Assembly (NCBI GenBank): GCA_951217055.1
Contig: OX578285.1
Coordinates: 48,486,024-48,550,023 of the forward strand
Length of the DNA stretch: 64,000 nt
Reading direction: 5' to 3'
From: Gerris lacustris
Taxonomy: Eukaryota > Arthropoda > Insecta > Hemiptera > Gerridae
Under the pieces are notes generated by a model. The model had not been told where the DNA came from. It ran no database searches and was given only the letters and a program-made list of their open reading frames with translations. Numbering within the stretch: position 1 is the first letter of the stretch; every line of letters starts with the position of its first letter. Below are positions 51,448 through 62,810 of this stretch, piece by piece. The translations under genes were made by a program, and so were the position numbers.

Positions 51448-54253
51448 AGTATTTTTTATTAAATGATATAATTTTTAGTTTTCAATTTACTTAAACTCTC
51501 ACAAAAAGAAGTTTTGTATTTAGGGTATGCACATATAGATTCAAATGGTGTTGTATGAGAAATGTTCGCATAGGAGGTGTTTTTAGATTATATTGGCTGC
51601 TAGGGAGGTACGACAGAAAAATCTATTTTTTTTAAAAAAAAAATTTTTTTTATTAAATGATATAATTTTTAGTTTTCAATTTACTTAAACTCCCAAAGGA
51701 AAGAATTTATGTGTTTTAGGATTTGCACATATAGATTCAAATGGTGTTGTATGAGAAATGTTCGCATAGGAGGTGTTTTTAGATTATATTGGCTGCTAGG
51801 GAGGTACGACAGAATAAAAATCTTTATTTTTATTTTATTTTATTTTATTTTTTTTTTTATTAAATGATATAATTTTATGTTTTTAATTTACTTAAACTCT
51901 CATAGGAAAGAATTTATGTTTTTAGGATTTGCACATATAGATTCAAATGGTGTTGTATGAGAAATGTTCGCATAGGAGGTGTTTTTAGATTATATTGGCT
52001 GCTAGGGAGGTACGACAGAATAAAAATCTTTATTTTTATTTTATTTTATTTTATTTTTTTTTTTATTAAATTATGTAATTTTATGTTTTCAATTTACTTA
52101 AACTCTCAAAGGAAAGAATTTATGTTCTTAGGATTTGCACATATAGATTCAAATGGTGTTGTATGAGAAATGTTCGCATAGGAGGTGTTTTTAGATTATA
52201 TTGGCTGCTAGGGAGGTACGACAGAATAATTTTTAATTTTTTTTTTTTTTTTTATTTTTTATTAAATGATATAATTTTATGTTTTCAATTTACTTAAACT
52301 CTAAAAGGAAAGAATTTATGTTTTTAGGATTTGCACATATAGATTCAAATGGTGTTGTATGAGAAATGTTCGCATAGGAGGTGTTTTTAGATTATATTGG
52401 CTGCTAGGGAGGTACGACAGAATAAAAATCTTTATTTTTTTTTTTTTTTTGTAAATTTTTTTTTTATTAAACGATATAATTTTATGTTTTCAATTTACTT
52501 AAACTCTCAAAGGAAAGAATTTATGTTTTCGGATTTGCACATATAGATCCAAATGGTGTTGTATGTAAAATGTTCGCATAGGAGGTGTTTTTAGATTTAT
52601 ATTGGCTGCTAGGGAGGTACGACAGAAAAATCTATTTTTTTTAAAAAAAGTATTTTTTATTAAATGATATAATTTTTAGTTTTCAATTTACTTAAACTCT
52701 CACAAAAAGAAGTTTTTTATTTAGGGTATGCACATATAGATCCAAATGGTGTTTTGTGTGATATGATCGCATAGAAGGTGTTTCTATATTATATTGGCTG
52801 CTAAGGAAGTACGACGGAAAAATCTATTTTTTTTTTTTTTAATTTTTTTTATTAAATTGTATCATTTTTAGTTTTAAATTTACTTAAACTCTCAAAGGAA
52901 AGAATTTATGTGTTTTAGGATTTGCACATATAGATTCAAATGGTGTTGTATGAGAAATGTTCGCATAGGAGGTGTTTTTAGATTATATTGGCTGCTAGGG
53001 AGGTACGACAGAATAAAAATCTTTATTTTTATTTTTTATTTATTTATTTTTATTTTTTTTATTAAATTATGTAATTTTATGTTTTCAATTTACTTAAACT
53101 CTCAAAGGAAAGAATTTATGTTCTTAGGATTTGCACATATAGATTCAAATGGTGTTGTATGAGAAATGTTCGCATAGGAGGTGTTTTTAGATTATATTGG
53201 CTGCTAGGGAGGTACGACAGAATAAAAATCTTTATTTTTATTTTTTATTTATTTATTTTTATTTTTTTATTAAATTATGTAATTTTATGTTTTCAATTTA
53301 CTTAAACTCTCAAAGGAAAGAATTTATGTTCTTAGGATTTGCACATATAGATTCAAATGGTGTTGTATGAGAAATGTTCGCATAGGAGGTGTTTTTAGAT
53401 TATATTGGCTGCTAGGGAGGTACGACAGAATAAAAATCTTTATTTTTATTTTATTTTATTTTTTTTTTTTTATTAAACGATATAATTTTATGTTTTCAAT
53501 TTACTTAAACTCTCAAAGGAAAGAATTTATGTTTTTCGGATTTGCACATATAGATCCATATGGTGTTGTATGTAAAATGTTCGCATAGGAGGTGTTTTTT
53601 GATTATATTTGCTGCTAGGGAGGTACGACAAAAATTTTTATTTTTATTTTTTATTTTTTTATTAAATTATGTAATTTTATGTTTTCAATTTACTTAAACT
53701 CTCTCAAGGAAATTCAAGTATTTCAGGGGTATTCACATATAGATCCAAATGTTGTATATATGTGATATGTTCGCATAGGAGGTGTTTTTAGATTATATTG
53801 GCAGCTAGGGAGGTATTCAATTATTTTAATTTTTCATAAAATTCTGTTTAATAAAAATAAGTAATTAATAGTTTTTTACTTAACTAAAACTACACGAATA
53901 AATAATTTTGTAATGAGGTTATGAACTTATGGATCATATTGGTCTTGTATGCACTATGTTCGCTGAGGATGTGTTTTTATATTATAATGGCTGCTAGGGA
54001 GGTACGGAAAATCTTTATTTATTTTTTTTAAAAAGAACAAATATTTTCTGTTCCTCCCTAACCGCTAACGTACCTCCGTACCTCCCTAAACTTAAAATGT
54101 CTCAAGACAGTAGTTATGTATTTAGGCTATGCTAAATGCACATATAAATCCATATGGGGTTGTATGTGATAAGTTCGCTTGGGAGTTGTTATTATACTTT
54201 ATTGGTTGCGCTATGGAGGTATGAATATAAATTGATTTCTTTCATAAAAAGTA

Positions 54254-54497
54254 ATGAGGAATTTAATTGTTGTTAAAAATGCTATTGTATGTGATATGAA
54301 GACTCGGATGTTCGCTAGGGAGGCATTAATGTCTGGAATGGCACCTCCGAGTCTCCCTTGCGAACAGTCCGCAAGGGAGACTCGGATGTTCGCTAGGGAG
54401 GCATTAATGTCTGGAATGGCACCTCTGGCCGCGAGGGAGACATGGCCGCCAGGGAAGCGTTTTTGGCTGAAAATGTTCGCGAGGGAAGCAAGTTTAT

Positions 54498-54499
<2 letters not shown>
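54254..54499 (+). repeat. Motif-rich end of the array with palindrome and 46-bp duplication
   Basis: CCGAGTCTCCCTTGCG and CGCAAGGGAGACTCGG are exact inverted repeats (54346-54386). ACTCGGATGTTCGCTAGGGA onward for about 46 bp is directly repeated 78 bp apart (54302 and 54380). Further variants (CCGCGAGGGAGACATGG, CCGCCAGGGAAGCG, TTCGCGAGGGAAGC) follow. The frame across it reads [10 protein letters not shown] twice, by duplication. Confidence 0.85.
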
Positions 54500-54651
<152 letters not shown>

Positions 54652-54702
54652 TAGATAACGTGTATATAAAATTTATACTTCTGGTTCTTTTAGGGGTAAT
54701 GG

Positions 54703-56070
54703 CCATGGGCGTACCCAAGTTTTGGCTTAGGGGGGGGGGGGGGGGGGCAACCTGTACAAATTCTTCAAATGCTTAAGGAAGGGATTAGAGCCTCAAATAA
54801 ATAAAAAGAGACGGAGCGGTAAGAAAAAACTCTAGCTAGGTAAATAATTAAATTTTAATAAAAATTAATTCTTCATTGTTCAGTCTAAAGTGATAATTCA
54901 TCTGTGTGTAACAAAACCATCTCTATATAAAAACAAATAGCACCTTTTATAATATTATAAATATAAGTACATTTAGTCCACTCATTTTAGGTTTTCTGTT
55001 TCAAAATAATCGAAAATTCATTTTTTTTTTTTGACGTTCTGAAAAACATTGAAAATCGGACATTGAATTCATTCAAGGACACCAATCAAGGTAGTTATCA
55101 AAATTAAAGATAACGAAAAGTCTCATTTATTTTTTACGTACACTGGACGGTTTACGGAATATAGGGCGAAGAATATCTATGAATATCTAGTATCCGTCGC
55201 CGCACCACATTTGAGGTATTTTTACAAATACTTAATTTCCTATGTCTCATAGACAAATTAATGAGATTATCAAAAAGAAAGATTATTAAATTTCCCACAA
55301 AAGTATTTCATTTTTTGCGTACAACGACCGGTTTAGCAAAAAACTTAGCTTATTATAATTTGTGTAGTGTCTGTTTTTGCACGACTTTTTATCATCCTTT
55401 TTAGCATCCTCTGGCACGGAGACCAATTAAGGATCAAATCAGAATTGAAGATTATAAAATTTCACACACGAAACACTTTCTTCATTTTTTACGTACAACA
55501 AACTGGTCGGACAATAAAGTGCTCCGAAGTTTCCGCGGAAAGCCTCACAAAGACCAATAACTAAAAAAGATTTATATTCTTCAATTATGATTTGATCCTC
55601 AATTGGTCTCCGAGCCAGAGGAAGCGAGAAATTCGCAAAAAATCGTAAAAAGTCTTGCAGAAACAGACACTACCTATTGCTAAACCGATCGTTCTATATA
55701 TTTTTTGTGGGAAATTTAGTAATCTTTCTTTTTGATAAAAACATTAATTTGTCTCCGAGCCATAGTCAGCGAAATATTAGTAAAAATACCTAAAAAGAGG
55801 AGTGACAAAGGATACTAAATATTCATAGATATTCTTCACCCTATATATTCCGTAAACCGTCCATAGAACGTAAAAAATGAATTAAACTTTTTTCGTGGGA
55901 AATTTTGCATCTTTAAATTTGATAACCACCTTGATTAGAGTCTGATGAGCCATAGGTAGTGAGATATTCGCAAACAACCGTATTTTTTGACCTTGGATGA
56001 TGATTTTTTAATTTAATGTCTAAAATTTAGGGGGGGGGGGGCGTCCCCCCTCCTCTGGCTACGCCCATGG
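54703..56070. mobile_element. Foldback element, 1.37 kb, hAT-like G-rich ends
   Basis: Ends CCATGGGCGTACCCAAG and CTCTGGCTACGCCCATGG are inverted, each with an adjacent run of 12 or more G/C. The interior folds around about 55520-55560. TTACGTACACTGGACGGTTT (55135) pairs with AAACCGTCCATAGAACGTAA (55855), CTGTTTTTGCACGACTTTTT with AAAAAGTCTTGCAGAAACAG, and GGAGACCAATTAAGGATCAA with TTGATCCTCAATTGGTCTCC. Arms are about 450 bp. No transposase, and the target duplication is unclear. Confidence 0.75.
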
Positions 56071-56074
56071 CGGA

Positions 56075-56830
56075 ATCTGGTGGAGTTTTATACCGGTGTT
56101 TCTGTTTTTTAACTATTCTAGGATGTCGAAGATCAATATTTAACTCTTCAGCTATCATATCTGCAGAAGCAAGAATTCCTTTCAAATTGAATCAGCTGTT
56201 TCACGGTGTCCTTTAGTTACATTTAAAATCCTGTTAATATGCTTATTCCACTGTGAAGAATATCCAAACATTTTGATTGTAATATAATGACCACAGGCTC
56301 TAATATTATTAAATAATATTTTGCTATTATTAGTGTAGCCAGTTGCCAAAAAAGATCATTTTTTTTTTTTTTAGAAAAAACTGCCAATTTTTGAAGTGCC
56401 ATAATGTCAGAAACTATAAAACAATATAAAATATTGCGATCATTTCGCAATTGCTTGCAGATCGAAAAAAAATTGAGTGTTTAAGTTCGCAATATTTTCC
56501 CTTTCTTTGGGCAAAAAAGTTTTGCTTGAATACCAAATTCCAAATCTCTGGCGGCAGTAGGTCGGGAGATGTACTTCCAAGATGCGACGGACGGACGGCC
56601 GAACTACCAAAAACCATAAGGGTTTCTAGGATGACCTCGAAACCCTAAAGAACTAGATTTATCATCTAAATCAGTATAATGGCAAAACCAAGTCCGTTCA
56701 AAATAATGATCCAACCTGTCTGCATTCTATTAACAACTGTCTTGGTTAAAAAAAGAAAGCTAGACTTATGTGGCATATCTTAGTGAACTAGAGATTCGAC
56801 GGTTATTCACATTTCTGGTAGTGGTCCTGT
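56075..56830. other. Unassigned interval
   Basis: 56540-56650 ends in AAGGGTTTCTAGGATGACCT + CGAAACCCT and contains GACGGACGGACGG, typical of dispersed-repeat ends, but no second copy is seen. No convincing gene. Confidence 0.4.
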
Positions 56831-56833
56831 CAG

Positions 56834-57520
56834 CAGGGCCGGATTTAGGCATATGCGCCATAGGCGGCCGGGCCGCCTAGGAGCCCGCACCCTATCCCCG
56901 CTCTATTCCCCGAAATCATCAAGTTTTATCCTGTCAACTGTCAGCAATTAGGTATTACGGATTCTGATTTGATAGAATCCACTCTTGTCGGCGAATTACT
57001 ATGTCATAGGTGTTTGCAGATTTAATTAAAAATATATCAATTCTGCTTAACTCTCTGGTGCTTCTAGTGACTTCTTTGTATAAAGCTATTAAACATTTAG
57101 ACGTCAGTGACTGATGGATGTTAAGATGATTAGAAATTTAGGTATTACATGAGGGATTTATATTTAATATAATGATCTACTTGTGTGTGATCGGGTCGGC
57201 GACTGTCAGTCGAAGCTATACCACTGAACGATTCATATTTCACAATTTTACACTGCTTTCGACGCCGCCAAGGATAATTTACATTTCAGCTCTTCAACAA
57301 AGATCAAATTCGATATCGGTACTTAAAAAAATTGGTAAATTGACTTTGACGGGCTTGAATTGCCATTATGGACAGGAGTTAATTGGCAAGAGGCAATCTA
57401 CTGCTTTCAAATTGCAGTTTAGGTGATCGCGTCTTATGGAAATTTGACGTTTAGCAATTAAACACGCGTCATCGTGAAATTGCAAACTCACTCTAGAGGG
57501 GCGGGGGGGGGGGGGGGTGG
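56834..57520. mobile_element. Possible hAT element (left end only clear)
   Basis: CAGGGCCGGATTTAGGCATA followed by GCGGCCGGGCCGCC at 56834-56876 matches the common hAT start CAGGGCCGGATTTAGG. A G run at 57500-57517 may mark the other side, but no matching inverted end was found. The 84-codon frame at 57172-57426 inside it has no recognised domain. Confidence 0.45.
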
Positions 57521-57689
57521 CTTATTAACTCGACTGACATCGGATCCTATTACGTCACTAATAAACTCTGATATTGGAACGTGGATATTGGATATCGTTA
57601 TAGCCCTTTCGATTTCCCGCCATATTTGCGTGATTTCCATTTTTATTTTTTAAATTAAGAAGACTTGTTATACAAGACAAAGTAAAAAA

Positions 57690-58150
57690 AATATATTTCC
57701 GAGACAACTCAGGTAAACTTTCTCATATACGAGTTCATAATTACTTAGCCCAGTGTTTTCCATTTATTAGTTTTCGCAGATAGATTTAATAATTATTGAA
57801 CATAATATCAACATATTTCATAAAAATAACTCCTCGACTGAGAATCGAACCCGTTCTCTCTCCGTCCGCGTTTAAAGTTCATAATTACTTACCCCAGTGT
57901 TTTCCAGTTTTTAAATTTTCGTAGGTACATTTAATTATTTTTTAACATTTTATCAAAATGTATCATAAAAATAACTTCAGTCTCTCAATCGAACCCCAGA
58001 GAATCGAACCCGGTCTCTCTCTTCCACCTTTAAAGCTATTTTCTCAGGAGCTAGATTTTACCTGGAAAAACGGCTTATATCGTTAGAATCGTATTTAAAT
58101 AGACTACATTTCAAAAAATTTGAATCAAAATCGATTTTGAACCGTTTTCG
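57690..58150 (-). repeat. Family B, reverse, partly duplicated
   Basis: The block GAGTTCATAATTACTTAGCC ... TTAATTATT ... CATAAAAATAACT ... GAATCGAACC occurs twice in a row (57735-57865 and 57875-58030), followed once by TTTACCTGGAAAAACGGCTT. The tRNA-like box is present in both halves. Confidence 0.7.
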
Positions 58151-58711
58151 AGAAAAACAAAAATGACATGTACAAGCATAAAATCAATAATGTACGTGAT
58201 AAGATGCGAAAAAGCTGTTTCACATTAAATGGTAATCTATTGCCAATTAGTTTGTACAAGTTTTGCTACATCATTTACTATTAAAAAAAATGTAAATTAC
58301 ACTTTTCTTAAAGGGAATTTTCTCAGCTTTCCAAAGCTACCAAGAACAATACTCTAGCTTGTATACTTTCGGATAAATATGTGTTTTTATGAGGAAAGGT
58401 AAGCGACCCTAAAAAAATCTTAAAATTTGACCTTGTGGGGAAAACGGTTGAGAATAGACCCATGGTTTATATGTTTTGTAGCCAATAAGGTTTAGAATCA
58501 CCCTATATATTTTGAACATATTATTGCCAGTCATCCTGTATATAATATACGTATAGACTATCACGATTTAATTAAAACTTATCGACACGCTTCAGATTTA
58601 ATTACGGCTATTTTCTGATTTAACGTGAAGCTAAATGAACATTCTTCATAAATTTACCCTAAAGTAACGATTCTCCGTATTTTCTTTTTCCCTTGCCAAT
58701 ATTAATTAATT

Positions 58712-58715
<4 letters not shown>
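58151..58715. other. AT-rich unassigned interval
   Basis: No gene or repeat end recognised. Confidence 0.45.

Positions 58716-58718
<3 letters not shown>

Positions 58719-58805
<87 letters not shown>
58719..58805 (+). repeat. (AT)n microsatellite, ~87 bp
   Basis: AT dinucleotides; flanking sequence is unlike the other AT arrays. Confidence 0.95.
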
Positions 58806-58808
<3 letters not shown>

Positions 58809-59285
58809 GAAAATAGTTATTACGAGACCAAATAGAAGAGAAATATGAGGTAATACTATACAAATTGGAAAATACGTAGGATTCTGTGTAAATTTAATCA
58901 ATTTCTAAATGAAAGCTAGCTTAGAAGCTGAGCCAAGCTGATCGGTCGAGAACTACGCCTTTTACCACTACTTCCTCAAATCATACTATGTTGTACATTT
59001 ATTAGTTAATAAATATTTAAAAAAATACTAGAAATAGTAACCAAATTGCTCTGCCAAGTTTATTAGGATAATAAATTATTATATTAATCTAGACCGGCAG
59101 ACGGCTTTTAGCCATGCCTGATTTACTTTTCTACTATTGCGTAAATGTAACAAAAATGTTATCTAAATAAAAGTATTATTTGATTTGATATTAATCTAGA
59201 CCGGATAAAAAAATTCCCTTAAGTACTTGCCCCAGCAATCTACTAAAACATCAAAATTTTGCGTGTCCCCCCGCCCCTAAAACTA
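58806..59285. other. Unassigned interval
   Basis: ATTAATCTAGACCGG occurs twice, at 59083 and 59191, about 108 bases apart. Nothing else identified. Confidence 0.45.
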
Positions 59286-59289
59286 TATA

Positions 59290-59635
59290 TCCGCTGTTAC
59301 TAAAAATATAAAAAATATGAAAAATGTGCGGTCTGATATGCCAAAGAAAAAATAAGAATAGCAACTTGGTCGGATTAAGTGGGAATCCAAAATCGGCTAA
59401 TTGCTGTCACGGGGACATTTTTTTTTTTTTTTGAAATTTTGAGTGAGGTATCAAATGAAAGATATTGAAGAGTAGATTACAAAAATATATAACACTTGTG
59501 GAAAGCATTTAATTTTCTACGCCATTTTGTCAAATAACATCAAAATCTTGCCCCCCCCCCCCCCCCCCCCCTACTAATTTCATGTTTACAACACCAACGA
59601 AACCCTTTTGTACGTGAGACTTCACGCACGTATAG
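59290..59635 (-). repeat. Family F, reverse copy
   Basis: Reverse of the 34.5-34.8 kb unit: AAAATATATAACACTTGTGG, ATTTTGAGTGAGG, CCATTTTGTCAA, a 21-C run (59551-59571) in place of the AGGGGGGAGG there, AACGAAACCCTTTTGTACGT and GAGACTTCACGCAC at the end. Confidence 0.75.
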
Positions 59636-59639
59636 AGGT

Positions 59640-60018
59640 CTTAATTTTGTTGCAGCTGAATTATATCTGAATTATATATGTTGCAAATGAAGATGTTTTA
59701 AGCTTATTAAAAAAATATATAATTAAAACTTGATATTTACACAACATTTTTAGTAATACTGCTTACCGTAATTTATTGTATTTGTATATATTTGAAGCAG
59801 TGAATTTACTCATAGTGTAGTAATCACGCGGTAGTTTTCCTCCCATGTTTTACGTATATTATGATTAAAATTAGTTTATACTTTTGTTGCTTATCTATTA
59901 TACCGTATACATTTTAGTTTGAAGGTTACTTACATATATAGCACAAAACATTTCCCCGTATATTTTTTAAAGATAACATCTATTTATTACCTATAGATAA
60001 TAAATATTTATATTTAGT
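59640..60018. other. AT-rich unassigned interval
   Basis: No feature seen. Confidence 0.5.
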
Positions 60019-60021
60019 TAA

Positions 60022-60114
60022 TAAACAGGTCAAGTGTGTGCTAGTCAGCACACAGCGAGGGTCCGTAGGCCACCACACTATATAGTTTACCTATGTAGTA
60101 CCCTATTGATGGTG
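60022..60114 (+). mobile_element. Family D left end
   Basis: AAACAGGTCAAGTGTGTGCT, AGTCAGCACACAGCGAGGGT, CCCTATTGATGGTGTTTTT, then it breaks directly into the palindrome at 60115. Confidence 0.8.
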
Positions 60115-60426
60115 TTTTTAGGGTCCGTAGGCAATACCAAGGACCCTTATATTTTCCTGCGTGTGTCTGTCCGTCCGTCCTCTCGCGTGCTCTCACGGCT
60201 ACACCTTTCGTCCGATCACTTTGAAATTTGGCATGTATGTGTATTGTACCTACCCACATAAAGTCGCTATATTTTTAAAACATGTGGGCAGGTACAAGAC
60301 ACATACATGCCAAATTTCAAAGTGATCGGACGAAAGGTGTAGCCGTGAGAGCACGCGAGAGGACGGACGGACAGACACACGCAGGAAAATATAAGGGTCC
60401 TTGGTTTTGCCTACGGACCCTAAAAA
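60115..60426. mobile_element. Palindromic family D dimer, ~312 bp
   Basis: The left arm (60115-60259) and the right arm (60281-60426) are near-perfect reverse complements. Outer words are TTTTTAGGGTCCGTAGGC and GCCTACGGACCCTAAAAA; inner words are GTACCTACCCACAT and ATGTGGGCAGGTAC. The 20-base centre AAGTCGCTATATTTTTAAAA matches the sequence that precedes the single arm at 11446 and 61350. The right arm is thus in native context and the left arm is the inverted copy. Both frames across it (72 codons each way) are the same text read on opposite strands. Confidence 0.9.
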
Positions 60427-60654
60427 GAGACAGTTCGTTATTGTTTTGTTTTTTTACCTATTATAAAGAAAACAAATAAAATGTATGACACATTGCGCCT
60501 CTATCAAAAATATCTGGTTTGTCCCGTTGTCACTTAGAAGTAAGCTCTCAGTTATTAATGATATATACTTATATTGTTTTGTTAATATCTTTTAATAATA
60601 TTTTTATTAAAACTACCATGAGGCAGTATACCCTGGATGAATACATATAATTTT

Positions 60655-60912
60655 ATTTTTTATTGACAAAATACGTTTTTTATAACTTTGGTCTTTTCGA
60701 TGCATTTATATGGTTGTAGTCCGGTTCTGTGGCAAAAAAATACTTTATCAGAAGTTTGTTTATGTGTTTTGAGAATATCAGACCCATAGAATAGTTCAAA
60801 ATAAGCTTTTTAGCATTTTAAAAAACACCATCAATAGGGTAACTTAAACTATACAGTGTGGCCTACGGACCTACCTCGCTGTGTGCTGACTAGCACACAC
60901 TTGACCTGTTTA
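60655..60912 (-). mobile_element. Family D, reverse left-half copy
   Basis: TTTTTATAACTTTGGTCTTT, TTATATGGTTGTAGTCCGGT, AATAAGCTTTTTAGCATTTT, ACACCATCAATAGGGTAACT, GGCCTACGGACC and TGACTAGCACACACTTGACC + TGTTTATTT. It joins head-to-head to the next copy at about 60912, so 60659-60830 and 60917-61050 form a second large inverted repeat. Confidence 0.8.
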
Positions 60913-61507
60913 TTTAAAATGCTAAAAAGCTTACTTTGAACTATCTTATGTGTCTGATATAAGTATTTTTTTGCCACCGAACCGGACTAAAACCATATAT
61001 AAATACATCGAAAAGTCCATAGTTATAAAAAAAAGTATTTGTTCAATAAAAAATAAAAAAATAAATATTTTTCTCGAAATTTCCAAAAAGTGGTATCTTT
61101 ACTTTTAGTCGCAGAATGTTCAGGAATTTTTTGCACTTCACATAAGCGAGATAGAAGGGGGGGACACGTTTCACACCCACTTCAAACTTGCCTACGCTCG
61201 CCCTATCAAAGTTATAACCAAAGAATTATATATTTTTGTAAACAGCTCGACGTACCCTTTCATATGATACCCCTCATGGTGTCGAAAAAAAATTGAAAAA
61301 TTTTAACCCTTAAGTATTTGATTTTTTAAAAATATTTTTTTTAAGTCCCTATATTTTTAAAATATGTGGGCAGGTACAATACACATACATGCCAAATTTC
61401 AAAGTGATCGGACGAAAGGTGTAGCCGTGAGAGCAGGCAACAGGATGGACGGACAGACACACGCAGGAAAATATAAGGGTCCTTGGTTTTGCCTACGGAC
61501 CCTAAAA
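60905..61507 (+). mobile_element. Family D, forward copy lacking the first ~90 bp
   Basis: AAATGCTAAAAAGCTTACTT, GCCACCGAACCGGACTAAAA, TCATATGATACCCCTCATGG, ATGTGGGCAGGTACAATACA, and the end GCCTACGGACCCTAAAAAT. It parallels 10980-11605 throughout. Confidence 0.85.
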
Positions 61508-61509
61508 AT

Positions 61510-62075
61510 GTATATGCATACGAGTGTTAGTGGGTGAATCACAGCACATTAAATATTTACATAAGTAATATTGCGATTACACTGATCTATTACAGTCCTC
61601 CGCGATAGACGCAGAACGACTAGCGCCAAGGTCTGCTCTTCCAAGTGTAATATTCGTTTACTAAAAAAATTAAATTTAAACGTTAGGAGAAAGTGGCATA
61701 AAGTTTGGACATGTTAGTTCACCATTAGAAGACACTGGAACAAAGTAATTCTACTGCTCTAAGTTCCTCTTAAACACTCATTAGAAACAAGTAGATATTC
61801 CAATTCTATAAATCATCAGTTCACTCATGATGACTAACTAGAGATGTGGAAATCGGTCTGTATTAGGAGGCTTTGACACTGCGCGTCCGAGCGAGGCGAG
61901 ATCCACCCAACCACACTATACTGGCTGACACCCACAACTCACTGCAACAGTGACAATGATGTCGCCATGTCCATCAGTAGCTATTTTATTTCATCTCGAA
62001 ACTACATGGTATATCATCTTTAGGTTCTTTAAATAAGCAACAACGCTTTTGGAGATACTTTCGAGTAGAGTAAAT
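61510..62075. other. Unassigned interval
   Basis: No gene, terminal repeat or tandem structure recognised. Confidence 0.45.
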
Positions 62076-62183
62076 TGCTTTATCTACGATTGATACGAAA
62101 TATAAACATAATATCTCTGTTTAGATGCGTAGAAAGTGATTCTTTTCGTGGCTGTATTCATTGCGCATGCGCGTTTATAATGA

Positions 62184-62241
62184 GGTGAAGAATTCCTCTT
62201 TTTTTCCGCCTTCGGTCGGAAAAAAAGAGGAATTCTTCACC
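62184..62241. repeat. Perfect 25-bp-stem hairpin of family C copy 5
   Basis: Arms 62184-62208 and 62217-62241 are exact reverse complements (inner TTTTTTTCCG against CGGAAAAAAA), with loop CCTTCGGT. Confidence 0.95.
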
Positions 62242-62498
62242 TTAACGCACGATTAGCGAGTTTGTTTACATTCTAATTTGCTGTCTGTTTAATTAAAGTA
62301 ACTGTTTATATAGAGTTTTTAGAGAAACAATGAGTGATTTAAGTGATTATGAAGAAAATGAGGAGAATTATACGCCTTCTGAAATAATTACTTCGGTACA
62401 AAATGCAACTAATGAATTAATATCACCTTAATCAAAAGAGAATTACTTACTTACATACTGGAAGTTTATTAAATATTTTTTTCTGTATTTATTATTAA

Positions 62499-62810
62499 TA
62501 ATGGTAATGGTTAGACGGGAAGGACGAACCACTTGTTCGAACCTGCGGGCCTATTTTACCAACCCCGTGGTGGAGAGTTCCAAGTACTTCACACATCATA
62601 CCTGTACATTGTACCGCCGAAGCGGGTATGGTGTGTTCATTAGTAAGCTATGTAAGCGTGCGTCAAAGCGTGGGGGAAGAGAACCCCTTAGGGGGTGCCC
62701 TCGCCCTGCTCCGTCCACGACTCATAGATGCAATCCAGAGTACCATGGCACGGGATCGAACCCACGACCTCGATTCGCCTAGAGCACTGCGGCCACGCTG
62801 GCTCCCATTG
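62499..62810 (-). mobile_element. tRNA-derived SINE inserted in family C
   Basis: On the minus strand the head reads GGGAGCCAGCGTGGCCGCAG then, 35 bases later, GTGGGTTCGATCCCGTGCC, a good B-box and T-arm. TGGCCGCAGTGC is a plausible A-box. The body contains CGCTTCGGCGG and CTTAGGGGGTGCC-type text. TTATTAA borders both sides. Compared with other family C copies the insertion falls in TATTTATTATTAAAATC, so the empty site is known. Confidence 0.65.

Larger units (their letters stand above)
50585..54230 (+). repeat. ~200-bp tandem array, about 15 units
   Basis: Each unit has ATGTTCGCATAGGAGGTGTT, GATTATATTGGCTGCTAGGG + AGGTACGACAGAA, a T-rich tract of variable length (ATTTT repeats), TCAATTTACTTAAACTCTCA, and GGATTTGCACATATAGATTC. 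TTCGCATAGG-type starts occur near 50605, 50789, 51562, 51758, 51966, 52169, 52367, 52573, 52766, 52960, 53168, 53377, 53579, 53770, 53957 and 54173. Central units are nearly identical and edge units are diverged. The length change lies almost entirely in the T tract. A family C copy interrupts it at 50866-51447. Frames of 69-84 codons inside it are repeat by-products. Confidence 0.95.

Noticed and set aside
60041..60479. Two matching frames on opposite strands (HIHAKFQSDRTKGVAVRARE)
   Set aside because: The two arms of one palindrome, also present as single arms at 11.4 and 29.9 kb. A noncoding repeat.
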